Shown here one piece after another: positions 1-8,971 of a stretch of DNA of 64,000 nucleotides. The position numbers and the translations under genes are program-made. Within the stretch, counting starts at the first letter, position 1; each line of letters opens with the position of its first letter. The stretch is from Pseudomonas tensinigenes (lineage in GTDB: Bacteria > Pseudomonadota > Gammaproteobacteria > Pseudomonadales > Pseudomonadaceae), in the NCBI RefSeq assembly GCF_014268445.2, contig NZ_CP077089.1:5835001-5899000 (forward strand), read 5' to 3'. The notes beneath the pieces are model-generated. The model was not told the DNA's origin. It made no database searches and saw only the letters and a list, made by a program, of their open reading frames with translations.

Positions 1-150
1 CGCATCCTCGGCATTGGCCCAGCGCGGCAGGCTGCTGACGGCGATACCGGCAGCAGTGGCCCCCAATAATTGGCGGCGAGAGAGATAAATGGCTTCCGGC
101 GTGACATCCGACTCATGGCAGTCGGACGCTTTGGGGACTTTGATCAACAT
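1..150 (-). CDS. msrP: Protein-methionine-sulfoxide reductase catalytic subunit MsrP, N-terminal part (cut by window start)
   Basis: Reading leftward from ATG at 150, the protein begins MLIKVPKASDCHESDVTPEA and then shows a twin-arginine export signal (SRRQLLGATAAGIAV) followed by SLPRWANAED. This N-terminus is typical of MsrP (YedY), a molybdopterin-containing periplasmic enzyme that repairs oxidised methionine in envelope proteins together with the membrane haem subunit MsrQ. Only about 50 residues lie in the window, so the molybdenum-binding cysteine is not visible. CGGAG lies 5 bases before the ATG. It is downstream of pssA on the same strand, separated by 63 bases. The identification rests on the N-terminus and on the neighbour order msrP-pssA-ilvC, which is also that of P. 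aeruginosa. Confidence 0.85.
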   Translation of the reverse strand, partial: MLIKVPKASDCHESDVTPEAIYLSRRQLLGATAAGIAVSSLPRWANAEDA

Positions 151-213
151 GGCAACTCCGCAGCTTTGGAGGACTGATGCACCCATAGACTGCGGAGTAT
201 GCGGGAAATTACA

Positions 214-1071
214 TCACTCGGCTTTTTTGTGCCGACGAAGATGCAACAGGTACTGCACCGGGCCGGAAGCCGCATAGGCGAGGAACACCAGCAGCAGAAT
301 GCGCGGCGGATCGCTGAACACCACGGCGAACACCAGCACCACCGCAAGGATCGCCACGAACGGCACGCGACCTTTCAGATCCAGCTCTTTAAAGCTGTTG
401 TACTTGATATTACTGACCATCAGCATGCCGGCCGCCGCAACCATCAGCGCGACCAGGAACGACATCTTCGAACCCTGAATGCCGTAATCGCTGAACGCCC
501 AGACAATCCCCGCGACCACACCGGCAGCAGCCGGACTGGCCAGACCGATGAAATAGCGCTTGTCAGCCGTACCCACCTGAGTATTGAAGCGCGCCAGACG
601 CAACGCCGCGCCCGCTACATAGATGAAGGCGACCATCCAGCCAACCTTGCCCATGTCGCCCAGTGCCCAGCCGAATGCGAGCAGCGCCGGCGCAACACCG
701 AACGCAACCATGTCCGACAGCGAGTCATACTCGGCACCGAAGGCACTTTGCGTATTGGTCATGCGCGCCACGCGACCGTCGAGGCCGTCGAGCACCATGG
801 CGACGAATATCGCGATCGCGGCGAACGCGAAATACTTGCTCGCATTCGCCGAGTCGCCAGCGCTTAGAGCAGCCTGCGCGCTCATCGAGTTGATGATGGA
901 ATAAAACCCTGCGAACAGGTTCGCAGTGGTGAACAGGTTCGGCAGCAGATAGATACCACGATGCCGGACTTTACGACCTTCTGCGTCGTGCCCTTCTTCG
1001 ATGTGTTCATCGATGGGCAGCAGGCTTTCGGCGTCAGAAGCCTTGTTCGGCTCTTCGGGACGTTCGCTCAT
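214..1071 (-). CDS. pssA: CDP-diacylglycerol--serine O-phosphatidyltransferase PssA
   Basis: Integral membrane enzyme that joins CDP-diacylglycerol and L-serine to give phosphatidylserine, the precursor of phosphatidylethanolamine. The CDP-alcohol phosphotransferase signature is visible (DGRVAR, then GAEYDSLSD with the spaced aspartates), within a series of hydrophobic helices; the protein ends LRRHKKAE. The first 50 residues are acidic and precede the motif RGIYLLPNLFTTANLF. The frame is open further upstream to 1254, but that runs back through a terminator into ilvC. ATG 1071 (MSERPEEP) has AAGG 8 bases upstream; an ATG two codons earlier (1077) is too close to the same AAGG. This gives 285 residues. 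It lies downstream of ilvC behind an intrinsic terminator, so it may have its own promoter. Confidence 0.95.
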   Translation of the reverse strand: MSERPEEPNKASDAESLLPIDEHIEEGHDAEGRKVRHRGIYLLPNLFTTANLFAGFYSIINSMSAQAALSAGDSANASKYFAFAAIAIFVAMVLDGLDGRVARMTNTQSAFGAEYDSLSDMVAFGVAPALLAFGWALGDMGKVGWMVAFIYVAGAALRLARFNTQVGTADKRYFIGLASPAAAGVVAGIVWAFSDYGIQGSKMSFLVALMVAAAGMLMVSNIKYNSFKELDLKGRVPFVAILAVVLVFAVVFSDPPRILLLVFLAYAASGPVQYLLHLRRHKKAE

Positions 1072-1175
1072 GGACATTACCTTGCAACGGTTTGAAGAAA
1101 ATTCGACAGATGCTTGAGGACGACAGTTCGGCCACAAACGCTGCAGCTTTATACCAGAACCACCGCCCCAAACGA

Positions 1176-1201
1176 AAAAACGCGGCCGAGGCCGCGTTTT
1201 T
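1176..1201 (-). terminator. Intrinsic terminator between ilvC and pssA
   Basis: A perfect stem CGCGGCC/GGCCGCG (1181-1187 with 1190-1196) is flanked by A5 and T5 runs, so it can terminate in either direction. It lies directly after the ilvC stop codon and should end the ilvINC transcript. Confidence 0.85.
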
Positions 1202-1219
1202 CGTACAAGGAACGACGAC

Positions 1220-2284
<1,065 letters not shown>

Positions 2285-2776
2285 TTAGATGCTGAGTACT
2301 TTGTCGCCGCGGGCGATGCCGGTCACGCCGCTACGGACGGTTTCCAGAATCGATGCGGTGCCGATGGACTGAATGAAGCTGTCGAGCTTGTCGCTGGTAC
2401 CGGTCAATTGAACGGTATACACGCTGGCACTGACATCGACGATCTGTCCACGGTAAATATCGGTAGTGCGTTTGATCTCGGCGCGCTGGGCGCCAGTGGC
2501 CTTGACCTTGACCAGCATCAGTTCGCGCTCGATGTGAGCGCTTTCCGACAGGTCCACCAGCTTGACCACTTCGATCAGCTTGTTCAGGTTTTTGGTGATC
2601 TGCTCGATGACTTCATCGTGACCAACGGTGGTCAGCGTCAGACGCGACAAAGTCGGGTCTTCGGTCGGGGCCACGGTCAGGCTTTCGATGTTGTAGTTGC
2701 GCTGCGAGAACAGGCCGACTACGCGAGACAAAGCGCCGGGTTCGTTTTCCAGAAGCAAGGAAATAATGTGCCGCAT
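2285..2776 (-). CDS. ilvN: Acetolactate synthase small (regulatory) subunit
   Basis: Regulatory subunit (also named ilvH) of acetohydroxyacid synthase, giving full activity and valine feedback inhibition. It starts MRHIISLLLENEPGALSRVVG, a classic ACT domain, followed by the C-terminal small-subunit domain; 163 residues, the usual length. The frame could be extended 10 codons upstream into ilvI, but ATG 2776 begins the conserved ACT domain. Its start lies 2 bases after the ilvI stop codon, so translation is probably coupled. Confidence 0.96.
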   Translation of the reverse strand: MRHIISLLLENEPGALSRVVGLFSQRNYNIESLTVAPTEDPTLSRLTLTTVGHDEVIEQITKNLNKLIEVVKLVDLSESAHIERELMLVKVKATGAQRAEIKRTTDIYRGQIVDVSASVYTVQLTGTSDKLDSFIQSIGTASILETVRSGVTGIARGDKVLSI

Positions 2777-2778
2777 GA

Positions 2779-4503
2779 TTAAGTACGCTCCGTCTTGCTC
2801 AGCCACATATCGCGCATCGAGCCGTCTTTGATCTGCATCGGATAGACGTGCTCGCTGGTGTCGACCGAAATATCGATCACGACCAGGCGATCCTTCATGG
2901 CGAACGCTTCTGCCATCTTCGACTTCAAATCCTTCGACTCGGTGATGCGTACGCCGACGTGGCCGTAGGCTTCAGCCAGCTTGACGAAGTCAGGCAGCGA
3001 TTCCATGTAGGAGTGCGAGTGACGGCTGCCGTAGCTCATGTCCTGCCACTGACGCACCATCCCCAGAACACCGTTGTTCAGGATGACGATTTTCACTGGC
3101 AAGCCATACTGCAGGCAGGTCGACAGTTCCTGGATGTTCATCTGGATACTGCCTTCACCGGTGACGCAGGCAACATCGTCATCCGGGAAGCTCAACTTGA
3201 TGCCCATGGCCGCCGGGAAACCGAAGCCCATGGTGCCCAGACCGCCGGAGTTGATCCAGCGATTCGGCTTGTTGAACGTGTAGTACTGCGCCGCGAACAT
3301 CTGATGCTGGCCCACGTCGGAAGTGATGAAGGCATCGCCCTTGGTCACTTCGCAGAGGGTTTCGATCACGGTCTGCGGCTTGATCATGCTGCCGTCGCCC
3401 TTTTCGTAAGGGAACAGGCCGCGATCACCGCGCCACTCATCCACCTGCTTCCACCAACTGGCCACGGACTCCTTGTTCGGGGTCTCGCCGATTTCCTTGA
3501 GGATCGCGACCATTTCGGTCAGGACGCTCTCGACCGGACCAACGATTGGCACGTCGGCCTTGATGGTCTTGGAAATCGAAGCCGGGTCGATGTCGATGTG
3601 GATGATCTTGGCGTTCGGGCAGAACTTCGCCGCGCCGTTGATCACGCGATCGTCGAAACGCGCGCCGACCGCGAGGATCACGTCAGCATGGTGCATCGCC
3701 AGGTTGGCGGTGTAGCTACCGTGCATGCCGAGCATGCCGATGAACTGCCGATCAGTCCCCGGGAAACCGCCCAGGCCCATCAACGTGTTGGTCACAGGCA
3801 GGTTGAGCATTTTCGCCAGTTCGGTCAGCGGTGCGGAACCGTTGCCGAGGATGACGCCGCCACCGGAGTACATGACCGGACGCTTGGCCGCCAAGAGCAT
3901 TTCTGCTGCCTTGCGGATTTGCCCGGAGTGACCGCGAACGGCCGGGCTGTAGGAACGCAGCTTGGCTTTCTTCGGGAAGATGTATTCGAACTTCTCGGCC
4001 GGGTTGGTCATGTCTTTCGGGATATCGACCACGACCGGGCCCGGACGACCGGATTGCGCCAGGTAGAAGGCCTTCTTCATGACTTCCGGGATTTCCGAAG
4101 CGTGCTTGATCATGAAGCTGTGCTTCACGATCGGCCGGGAGATACCGATCATGTCGGTTTCCTGGAACGCGTCGGTGCCGACCATAGTGCTTGGCACCTG
4201 ACCGGAAATGATCACCATTGGAATCGAGTCCATATAGGCGGTCGCGATACCGGTAATGGCGTTTGTGGCGCCAGGACCGGACGTCACCAATACCACGCCG
4301 GCTTTACCGGTGGCACGGGCATAACCGTCAGCCATATGGGTGGCCGCTTGTTCGTGACGAACCAGGATGTGAGTCACTTCCGGTTCTTTGAACAGGGCAT
4401 CGTAAACATGCAGGAGAGCACCACCCGGGTACCCGTAGATATATTTGACGCCTTCGTCACGCAAAAAGCGGACGAGCATCTCACCGCCAGATAAAAGCTC
4501 CAC
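2779..4503 (-). CDS. ilvI: Acetolactate synthase large (catalytic) subunit
   Basis: Thiamine-diphosphate enzyme that condenses two pyruvates, or pyruvate and 2-oxobutyrate, in the first common step of branched-chain amino acid synthesis. Visible are the catalytic glutamate ([18 protein letters not shown], Glu51), the central FAD-type domain, and the ThDP/Mg motif [12 protein letters not shown] around residue 445. A GTG at 4503 is preferred: AGAGG is 8 bases upstream. A GTG three codons earlier (4512) lies inside that ribosome-binding site. The protein is then 574 residues, the common Pseudomonas length. First gene of the ilvINC operon, behind a leader of more than 200 bases. Confidence 0.97.
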   Translation of the reverse strand: MELLSGGEMLVRFLRDEGVKYIYGYPGGALLHVYDALFKEPEVTHILVRHEQAATHMADGYARATGKAGVVLVTSGPGATNAITGIATAYMDSIPMVIISGQVPSTMVGTDAFQETDMIGISRPIVKHSFMIKHASEIPEVMKKAFYLAQSGRPGPVVVDIPKDMTNPAEKFEYIFPKKAKLRSYSPAVRGHSGQIRKAAEMLLAAKRPVMYSGGGVILGNGSAPLTELAKMLNLPVTNTLMGLGGFPGTDRQFIGMLGMHGSYTANLAMHHADVILAVGARFDDRVINGAAKFCPNAKIIHIDIDPASISKTIKADVPIVGPVESVLTEMVAILKEIGETPNKESVASWWKQVDEWRGDRGLFPYEKGDGSMIKPQTVIETLCEVTKGDAFITSDVGQHQMFAAQYYTFNKPNRWINSGGLGTMGFGFPAAMGIKLSFPDDDVACVTGEGSIQMNIQELSTCLQYGLPVKIVILNNGVLGMVRQWQDMSYGSRHSHSYMESLPDFVKLAEAYGHVGVRITESKDLKSKMAEAFAMKDRLVVIDISVDTSEHVYPMQIKDGSMRDMWLSKTERT

Positions 4504-4902
4504 GTTGTTCACCTCTAAAACGCCAGAATACCGTCCACAAAAAAGGGGCGGGTCTTAATAGGTTTACTTCTCGGCAGAGCATGAGCGACGGTGGTCGCCG
4601 ACTACGTCAGCACTGACTGAGCAAGTATTGGGATCGTCCCAAGTGTTGCGGGCCTTTCCCACCCAGCGCGAGGTAACGCGTTGCGGGTGTAACAGGTCGG
4701 CGCGGATGTGCGCCTCATGATCTACCGAGTGGGTCTGCTTCTGGCAGTCCCTCTACAGCGGACTTTGGATTCTTCTGTTTCGCCCTCTCCAAGTCAAGTC
4801 GTCTGTGTGGTTAATTGTGGGTAAGCACATGAGAACGCAAGAAAAAACCTGAAAACCGCTACTCTGTTAGTGTCAATTGCGCATTTTTGCCAAGGAATCA
4901 GC
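4504..4902 (-). promoter_or_regulatory. Long ilvI upstream region with a small ORF and possible attenuator structures
   Basis: This 399-base gap has no large gene. On the minus strand a 38-codon frame (ATG 4718 to TAG 4602) ends in a stretch with Ile, Ile, Leu, Val and Leu within ten codons. A perfect hairpin TTGGGA-TCG-TCCCAA (4627-4641) lies inside it. Nearer ilvI, CCCGCCCC followed by T6 (4552-4539) could pair through CCCGCCC with GGGTGGG at 4664-4658, giving a terminator with a very long loop. This resembles amino-acid attenuation, but the start codon has only a weak ribosome-binding site and the pairing is long-range. Function is inferred, not shown. Confidence 0.35.
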
Positions 4903-5319
4903 ATGCGAACGCTCCTCCTCACTCTGCTGATCGGCCTCAGCCCATGGTGCATGGCCGCTCAAATCTACAAATGGGTCGATGCCCAAGGTGTCACCCACTT
5001 CGATGCGCAGCCGCCACCGGGTCAGCCGTCGACAACCTTGCAGACGCCCTCCTCGCCCCCGCCGAAACCTGCGGCAATGCCGGGCAGTGGCGCGCTCGGT
5101 GATCAGAAGGCTATCGACGACAAGGTGAAGAAGCAGGTTGCGGATCAACAGGCGCAGCTCAAACAGTTTTGCGAACAGGCACGGACGAACCTTGCGCAAT
5201 TGCAAAACAATCCGCGTCTGAGGGAGGAAGTGGAGGGGCAATTGCGCAGGCTGGATGATGCGCAGCGTCAGGAGCGCATTGTCGAGGCGCAGAAGCAAAT
5301 CGCGCAGAATTGTGAATAG
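4903..5319 (+). CDS. Secreted DUF4124 domain protein
   Basis: 138 residues. Residues 1-19 form a signal peptide (MRTLLLTLLIGLSPWCMAA), followed by the DUF4124 signature QIYKWVDAQGVTHFDAQPPPG. A proline-rich linker (about 35-65) leads to a charged, helix-prone C-terminal half rich in Gln, Arg and Glu, possibly coiled coil. AAGGA precedes the chosen ATG; a longer frame from GTG 4870 lacks such a site. The family is common in gammaproteobacterial envelopes but its function is not known to me. It stands alone, divergent from ilvI, with a REP-type palindrome just after the stop codon. Confidence 0.85.
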   Translation: MRTLLLTLLIGLSPWCMAAQIYKWVDAQGVTHFDAQPPPGQPSTTLQTPSSPPPKPAAMPGSGALGDQKAIDDKVKKQVADQQAQLKQFCEQARTNLAQLQNNPRLREEVEGQLRRLDDAQRQERIVEAQKQIAQNCE

Positions 5320-5325
5320 ACACCT

Positions 5326-5407
5326 GTAGGAGCTGCCGCAGGCTGCGATCTCTTGATTTTGCTTTCAAAAACAAGATTAAAAGATCGCAGCCTTCGGCAG
5401 CTCCTAC
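5326..5407 (+). repeat. REP doublet, GTAGGAGCTGCCG family
   Basis: Inverted pair: GTAGGAGCTGCCGCAGGCTG at 5326-5345 and its near-complement at 5388-5407, around an AT-rich centre. Each arm is itself a small hairpin. It belongs to a different REP family from the other doublets in this window. Lies between convergent genes, where it may also stop transcription. Confidence 0.85.
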
Positions 5408-5427
5408 CTATCCGGTGTCAGTCTGGC

Positions 5428-5763
5428 TCAGCGCGAGGCGGTGATCAGCAGATCAAACTCTTTGAGCAGCACCTGCAACCGACGATCCTTGCCACCCACG
5501 TTGCGCTGGGCGAAGACCATTTCCGCCATTTCCTGAATCCCCGAGGCATTCGGCAACGGCAGATCCTGTTCGAGGATCATCTTCATGCGCGGCAGGAAGA
5601 TCCATTGCAGCCACTGCTCGAAGTCCAGCGTATCGACCGAAAACGGCTCGACACTGCTCAGTGCCTCAACCGACGGCTGAACGTCGTCCCACCAACCCTG
5701 AGTGCGCAGTTCACGCTCGATCAGCAACAGCTGATCGGCGATCTTCGGGAAACGAGCATCCAT
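5428..5763 (-). CDS. yqcC: YqcC family protein (DUF446)
   Basis: 111 residues, matching the YqcC/DUF446 family in length and sequence (MDARFPKIADQLLLIERELR, WW near residue 25, FEQWLQWIFLPRM). A small cytosolic helical protein; in enterobacteria it is found next to the tRNA-modification gene truC, and its role is unknown. Here its ATG overlaps the stop codon of lpoP (TGATG), so it is translationally coupled to mrcB-lpoP. A GTG one codon earlier is possible but less likely. Confidence 0.85.
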   Translation of the reverse strand: MDARFPKIADQLLLIERELRTQGWWDDVQPSVEALSSVEPFSVDTLDFEQWLQWIFLPRMKMILEQDLPLPNASGIQEMAEMVFAQRNVGGKDRRLQVLLKEFDLLITASR

Positions 5764-6512
5764 CACAGCGAAACCTTGGCCTTCTGACGGGCCTGAGCGG
5801 CGCCGGCGGAATCGCCTTGTTTCTCACGGGACTGGGCGATGATTTCCCACAGGCTCGCTTGCAGGTCCGGGCGACCGTTAGCCATGGTCAGTGCACGACG
5901 GGCGAACTGCTCGGCTTGCGGCGCATCGCCTTGAGCCATGCGCACCTGCGCCAGACGATAAAGCACTTGCGGCTCACGCGGCGCCACACGCTGGGCGCGC
6001 TCCAGACTCGACGATGCGCCGTTGAGGTCGCCACCGGCCTGCTGCTGTTGAGCCGTCGTCAGCAAGGCAAGTACCGGGCCGTCCAGTTGCTCATCCGCCG
6101 ACAAGCCACCGCCGCTGCTGGCCGAAGGAATTCCGCTCGGTGTCGAAGGCATGTTGTAAGTGCCCGAATTAATCGGCGCCGATTCAACTGCTGAAGGGTT
6201 GTACGGCCCCGGCGTGATGCCACCGGACGCAGGGCCCGGCACGATTGGCGAAGAGCTGATCGGCGTCGATACGGCGGCACCACCGGCGGGCACCATCACC
6301 ACCACGCCAGTGTCACCTTGCGGAATCGCCTGAGTCTGGCCCTGCGCAGGACGCTTGACCGTCGTTTGACGGAAACCGCCATTGGCCGAAATACGCTCGC
6401 TGTTGGACACCGCAGTACCGGAATCAACCACCGGAATCGAACCACGCTGTACGGTAGAGCAGCCGCTGAGCAAAGCCACGGCGGTCACTGCTGGAATCAA
6501 CCACTTGTTCAC
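5763..6512 (-). CDS. lpoP: TPR lipoprotein, probable PBP1b activator LpoP
   Basis: 249 residues. A lipoprotein signal ends LLSGC with the lipidated cysteine at residue 18 and Ser at +2, predicting the outer membrane. A long Pro/Ser/Gly-rich linker (about 20-140) is followed by a compact helical region with TPR-like repeats (LLTTAQQQQAGGDLNGASSSLERA, and QVLYRLAQVRMAQGDAPQAEQF). This architecture and the position immediately after mrcB match LpoP, described in P. aeruginosa as the outer-membrane activator of PBP1b that replaces enterobacterial LpoB. The long linker would let the TPR domain reach through the periplasm. The gene starts 16 bases after mrcB. Assignment is from architecture and synteny. 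Confidence 0.85.
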   Translation of the reverse strand: MNKWLIPAVTAVALLSGCSTVQRGSIPVVDSGTAVSNSERISANGGFRQTTVKRPAQGQTQAIPQGDTGVVVMVPAGGAAVSTPISSSPIVPGPASGGITPGPYNPSAVESAPINSGTYNMPSTPSGIPSASSGGGLSADEQLDGPVLALLTTAQQQQAGGDLNGASSSLERAQRVAPREPQVLYRLAQVRMAQGDAPQAEQFARRALTMANGRPDLQASLWEIIAQSREKQGDSAGAAQARQKAKVSL

Positions 6513-6528
6513 TTGAAACCCTCTTTGC

Positions 6529-8853
6529 TTAATTCATCCAGCCCTTGACCCAATCCATCACCGACTCGCCGGAAGCAGGCGTTTCGCTTGCACAGGCGGC
6601 GCCGGGTGGCGGTTCGCTGCCGCGAATATACGGCATCTGTACCGCCCCCGGGCAGTTGGCATCGGAGCCCTGCCCGGTACGCGAATCAACCCATGCCTGC
6701 ACGACGTTATCCGGTTGCGGCATGTCCAGCGGCAACGGGTCGGCCTTGCGCATGAAACTGGTCCAGACCTGCAGTGCACCGGTGGCCCCGGTGAACGGCG
6801 TCTTGCCGTTGTCGTCGCGCCCCAGCCACACCACTGCCAGCAGATCCTGACTGAAACCGGCGAACCAGCTGTCACGGGAATCGTTACTGGTACCGGTTTT
6901 GCCGGCCAATGTCAGAGTCTTGGGCAGCACGTTATAAACCGAGCTGCCGGTACCTTCACGCATCACGCGCTGCATGGCGTTCTGGATCAGATAGATGGAC
7001 GCCGGATCAAAACGCTGTTCGATCTGGAACGGATAACGCTTGAGCGGCTCACCCTCGGCGGTCAGTACGCTACGAATCCCGCGCATCGGCGTGTTGAAAC
7101 CACCGTTGGCCAGCGTCTGGTACATGGTCGCTACTTCGATCGGGGTCATGCCGCCGGCGCCCAGCAGCATCGACGGGAATGCCGGAAACTCGCGCGTCAC
7201 GCCCAGACGCCCGAGGGTCTTGAGCACGTTAGGCACACCGACTTCCAGACCCAGTCGCGATGTCGACAGGTTGTAGGAATGCGCGAGCCCCTGATAAAGG
7301 AACACGGTGCCGTGGGAGCGGCGGTCATAGTTCTGCGGTTTCCACACTTGACCGTTCGCGCCTTTGACCGACAACGGATCGTCCGACAGCCAACTAGTCA
7401 GGGTGTACTGGCTCGGTTTTTCCAGCGCAGTCAGATAAACCGCCGGCTTGATCAACGAACCGATCGGCCGCACGGCATCCAGTGCGCGGTTGAAACCGGC
7501 ATAACTGGCCTGACGGCTACCGATCATCGCCTGGACTTCGCCGGTTTCCGGATTGGTCACGACCATCGCCGCTTCCACATCATCGGAGCCTTTGCGCCCG
7601 GACAGACGTTTAAAGGTGTCGTTGACCGAGGCCTCGGCTTTCATCTGCAGAATCGGGTCGAAACTGGTGAAGATGCGCAGGCCTTCTTCGGTCAAGTCTT
7701 CGTCGCGGTAGTCTTCACGCAACTGGCGTTTGACCAGATCGATAAAGCCCGGGAATGAGCTGTCGGCCAGTTTGCCGCGCGTGGTCACACCCAATGGCAT
7801 TTTCTTCGCTGCTTCGACCTGTTCGGCCGTCGCCACGCCTTGCTGCTCAAGCACGTCGAGCACCAGGTTACGCCGCTCCAGCGCACGCTCCGGATTGCGA
7901 CGCGGGTTGTAGTAGGACGGGCCTTTGACCATACCGACCAGCATCGCCACCTGATGCAGCTTCAGCTCGGACAACGGCTGACCGAAGAAGAACTGACTGG
8001 CCAGACCAAAACCGTGGACCGCACGCTGACCGTCCTGGCCGACAAAGACTTCATTGAGGTAGGCCTCAAGGATTTCCTTTTTGTCGTAATGCAGTTCCAG
8101 CAACATCGCCATCATCGCTTCAGTGAGCTTGCGGGTCAGGCTGCGTTCATTGGTCAGGTAGAAGTTTTTCACCAACTGCTGGGTCAGCGTACTGCCGCCC
8201 TGCGTCATCTTGCCGCCCGAGGTGTTGACCCAGATAGCCCGGGCAATCGACTTCGGCGACACGCCCCAGTGGCTATAAAAGTCGCGGTCTTCGACAGCGA
8301 TCAGGGTTTCGAGCAAATACGGCGGCACCTGATCGAGCTTGATCAGAATGCGGTCTTCGAGATTTTTCGGATAAATGCCGCCAATCATCAGCGGTTCAAG
8401 ACGCACCACAGACAATTTCGAACCGTTGGTCGCCGACAGCTCGGCCACATAATCGCCAGAGAAACGCACGCGCACCGGCTGCGGTTTCTCCAGACCTTCA
8501 TAGAACTGGAAGCCACGGGTATTCAGATCGACTGTATTGCCACTGACGGCTGCGGCGCCGGGGCCATTGCTCACGGCTTCGCGGCGATAGCCGAGGGCAT
8601 CGAGTTCGGTGAGGAAATCGTCCTTGCTGAGCTTTTGTCCGACGAACAGCTCGAGCGGCCGCGCGTAAACCTTGGCCGGGATGGTCCAGCGCTTGCCGGA
8701 GAACTTCTCCTGCACCACGGCATCGAGGTAAACGGCGAAGCCAGCCAGCACCACAAGGCCGACCAGACTGAGTTTAATGGCCCAGCTCAACCATGGGCTA
8801 AGGCCCTTGGAGGGTGGTTTTTTCTTGGTACGGGGAGATCGAGTTCGAGTCAT
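6529..8853 (-). CDS. mrcB: Bifunctional penicillin-binding protein 1b
   Basis: 774 residues. Class A PBP that polymerises glycan strands and cross-links peptides at the inner membrane. In order: basic cytosolic tail (1-20), one membrane helix (about 22-45), UB2H domain (about 60-150), family 51 glycosyltransferase with catalytic Glu188 (AVEDRDFYSHWG) and QGGSTLTQQLVKN, then the transpeptidase with SLIK (Ser466), SYN (526-528) and KTGT (652-655). The UB2H domain is the docking site for Lpo activators, and the next gene encodes one. No clear ribosome-binding site precedes the ATG; a TATAAT lies only 9 bases upstream, see the promoter entry. Divergent from the APH/P-loop gene. Confidence 0.98.
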   Translation of the reverse strand: MTRTRSPRTKKKPPSKGLSPWLSWAIKLSLVGLVVLAGFAVYLDAVVQEKFSGKRWTIPAKVYARPLELFVGQKLSKDDFLTELDALGYRREAVSNGPGAAAVSGNTVDLNTRGFQFYEGLEKPQPVRVRFSGDYVAELSATNGSKLSVVRLEPLMIGGIYPKNLEDRILIKLDQVPPYLLETLIAVEDRDFYSHWGVSPKSIARAIWVNTSGGKMTQGGSTLTQQLVKNFYLTNERSLTRKLTEAMMAMLLELHYDKKEILEAYLNEVFVGQDGQRAVHGFGLASQFFFGQPLSELKLHQVAMLVGMVKGPSYYNPRRNPERALERRNLVLDVLEQQGVATAEQVEAAKKMPLGVTTRGKLADSSFPGFIDLVKRQLREDYRDEDLTEEGLRIFTSFDPILQMKAEASVNDTFKRLSGRKGSDDVEAAMVVTNPETGEVQAMIGSRQASYAGFNRALDAVRPIGSLIKPAVYLTALEKPSQYTLTSWLSDDPLSVKGANGQVWKPQNYDRRSHGTVFLYQGLAHSYNLSTSRLGLEVGVPNVLKTLGRLGVTREFPAFPSMLLGAGGMTPIEVATMYQTLANGGFNTPMRGIRSVLTAEGEPLKRYPFQIEQRFDPASIYLIQNAMQRVMREGTGSSVYNVLPKTLTLAGKTGTSNDSRDSWFAGFSQDLLAVVWLGRDDNGKTPFTGATGALQVWTSFMRKADPLPLDMPQPDNVVQAWVDSRTGQGSDANCPGAVQMPYIRGSEPPPGAACASETPASGESVMDWVKGWMN

Positions 8854-8861
8854 GGCGGCGG

Positions 8862-8889
8862 ATTATACGCACTTTATTCATACTCAACA
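8862..8889 (-). promoter_or_regulatory. Candidate mrcB promoter with almost no 5' leader
   Basis: On the minus strand a perfect TATAAT (8867-8862) has TGTTGA 16 bases upstream (8889-8884). Initiation 6-7 bases downstream would fall at about 8855-8856, only 2-3 bases before the annotated ATG at 8853, predicting a leaderless or near-leaderless message. This agrees with the lack of a ribosome-binding site. Confidence 0.45.
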
Positions 8890-8971
8890 GGAGCGCTCCG
8901 AGGTTTGCGTCAGGCTGGCGAGCGGCCATAATGGCGACCTCGAATTTCCCCCAGTCTCTGAAGGATCGCCC

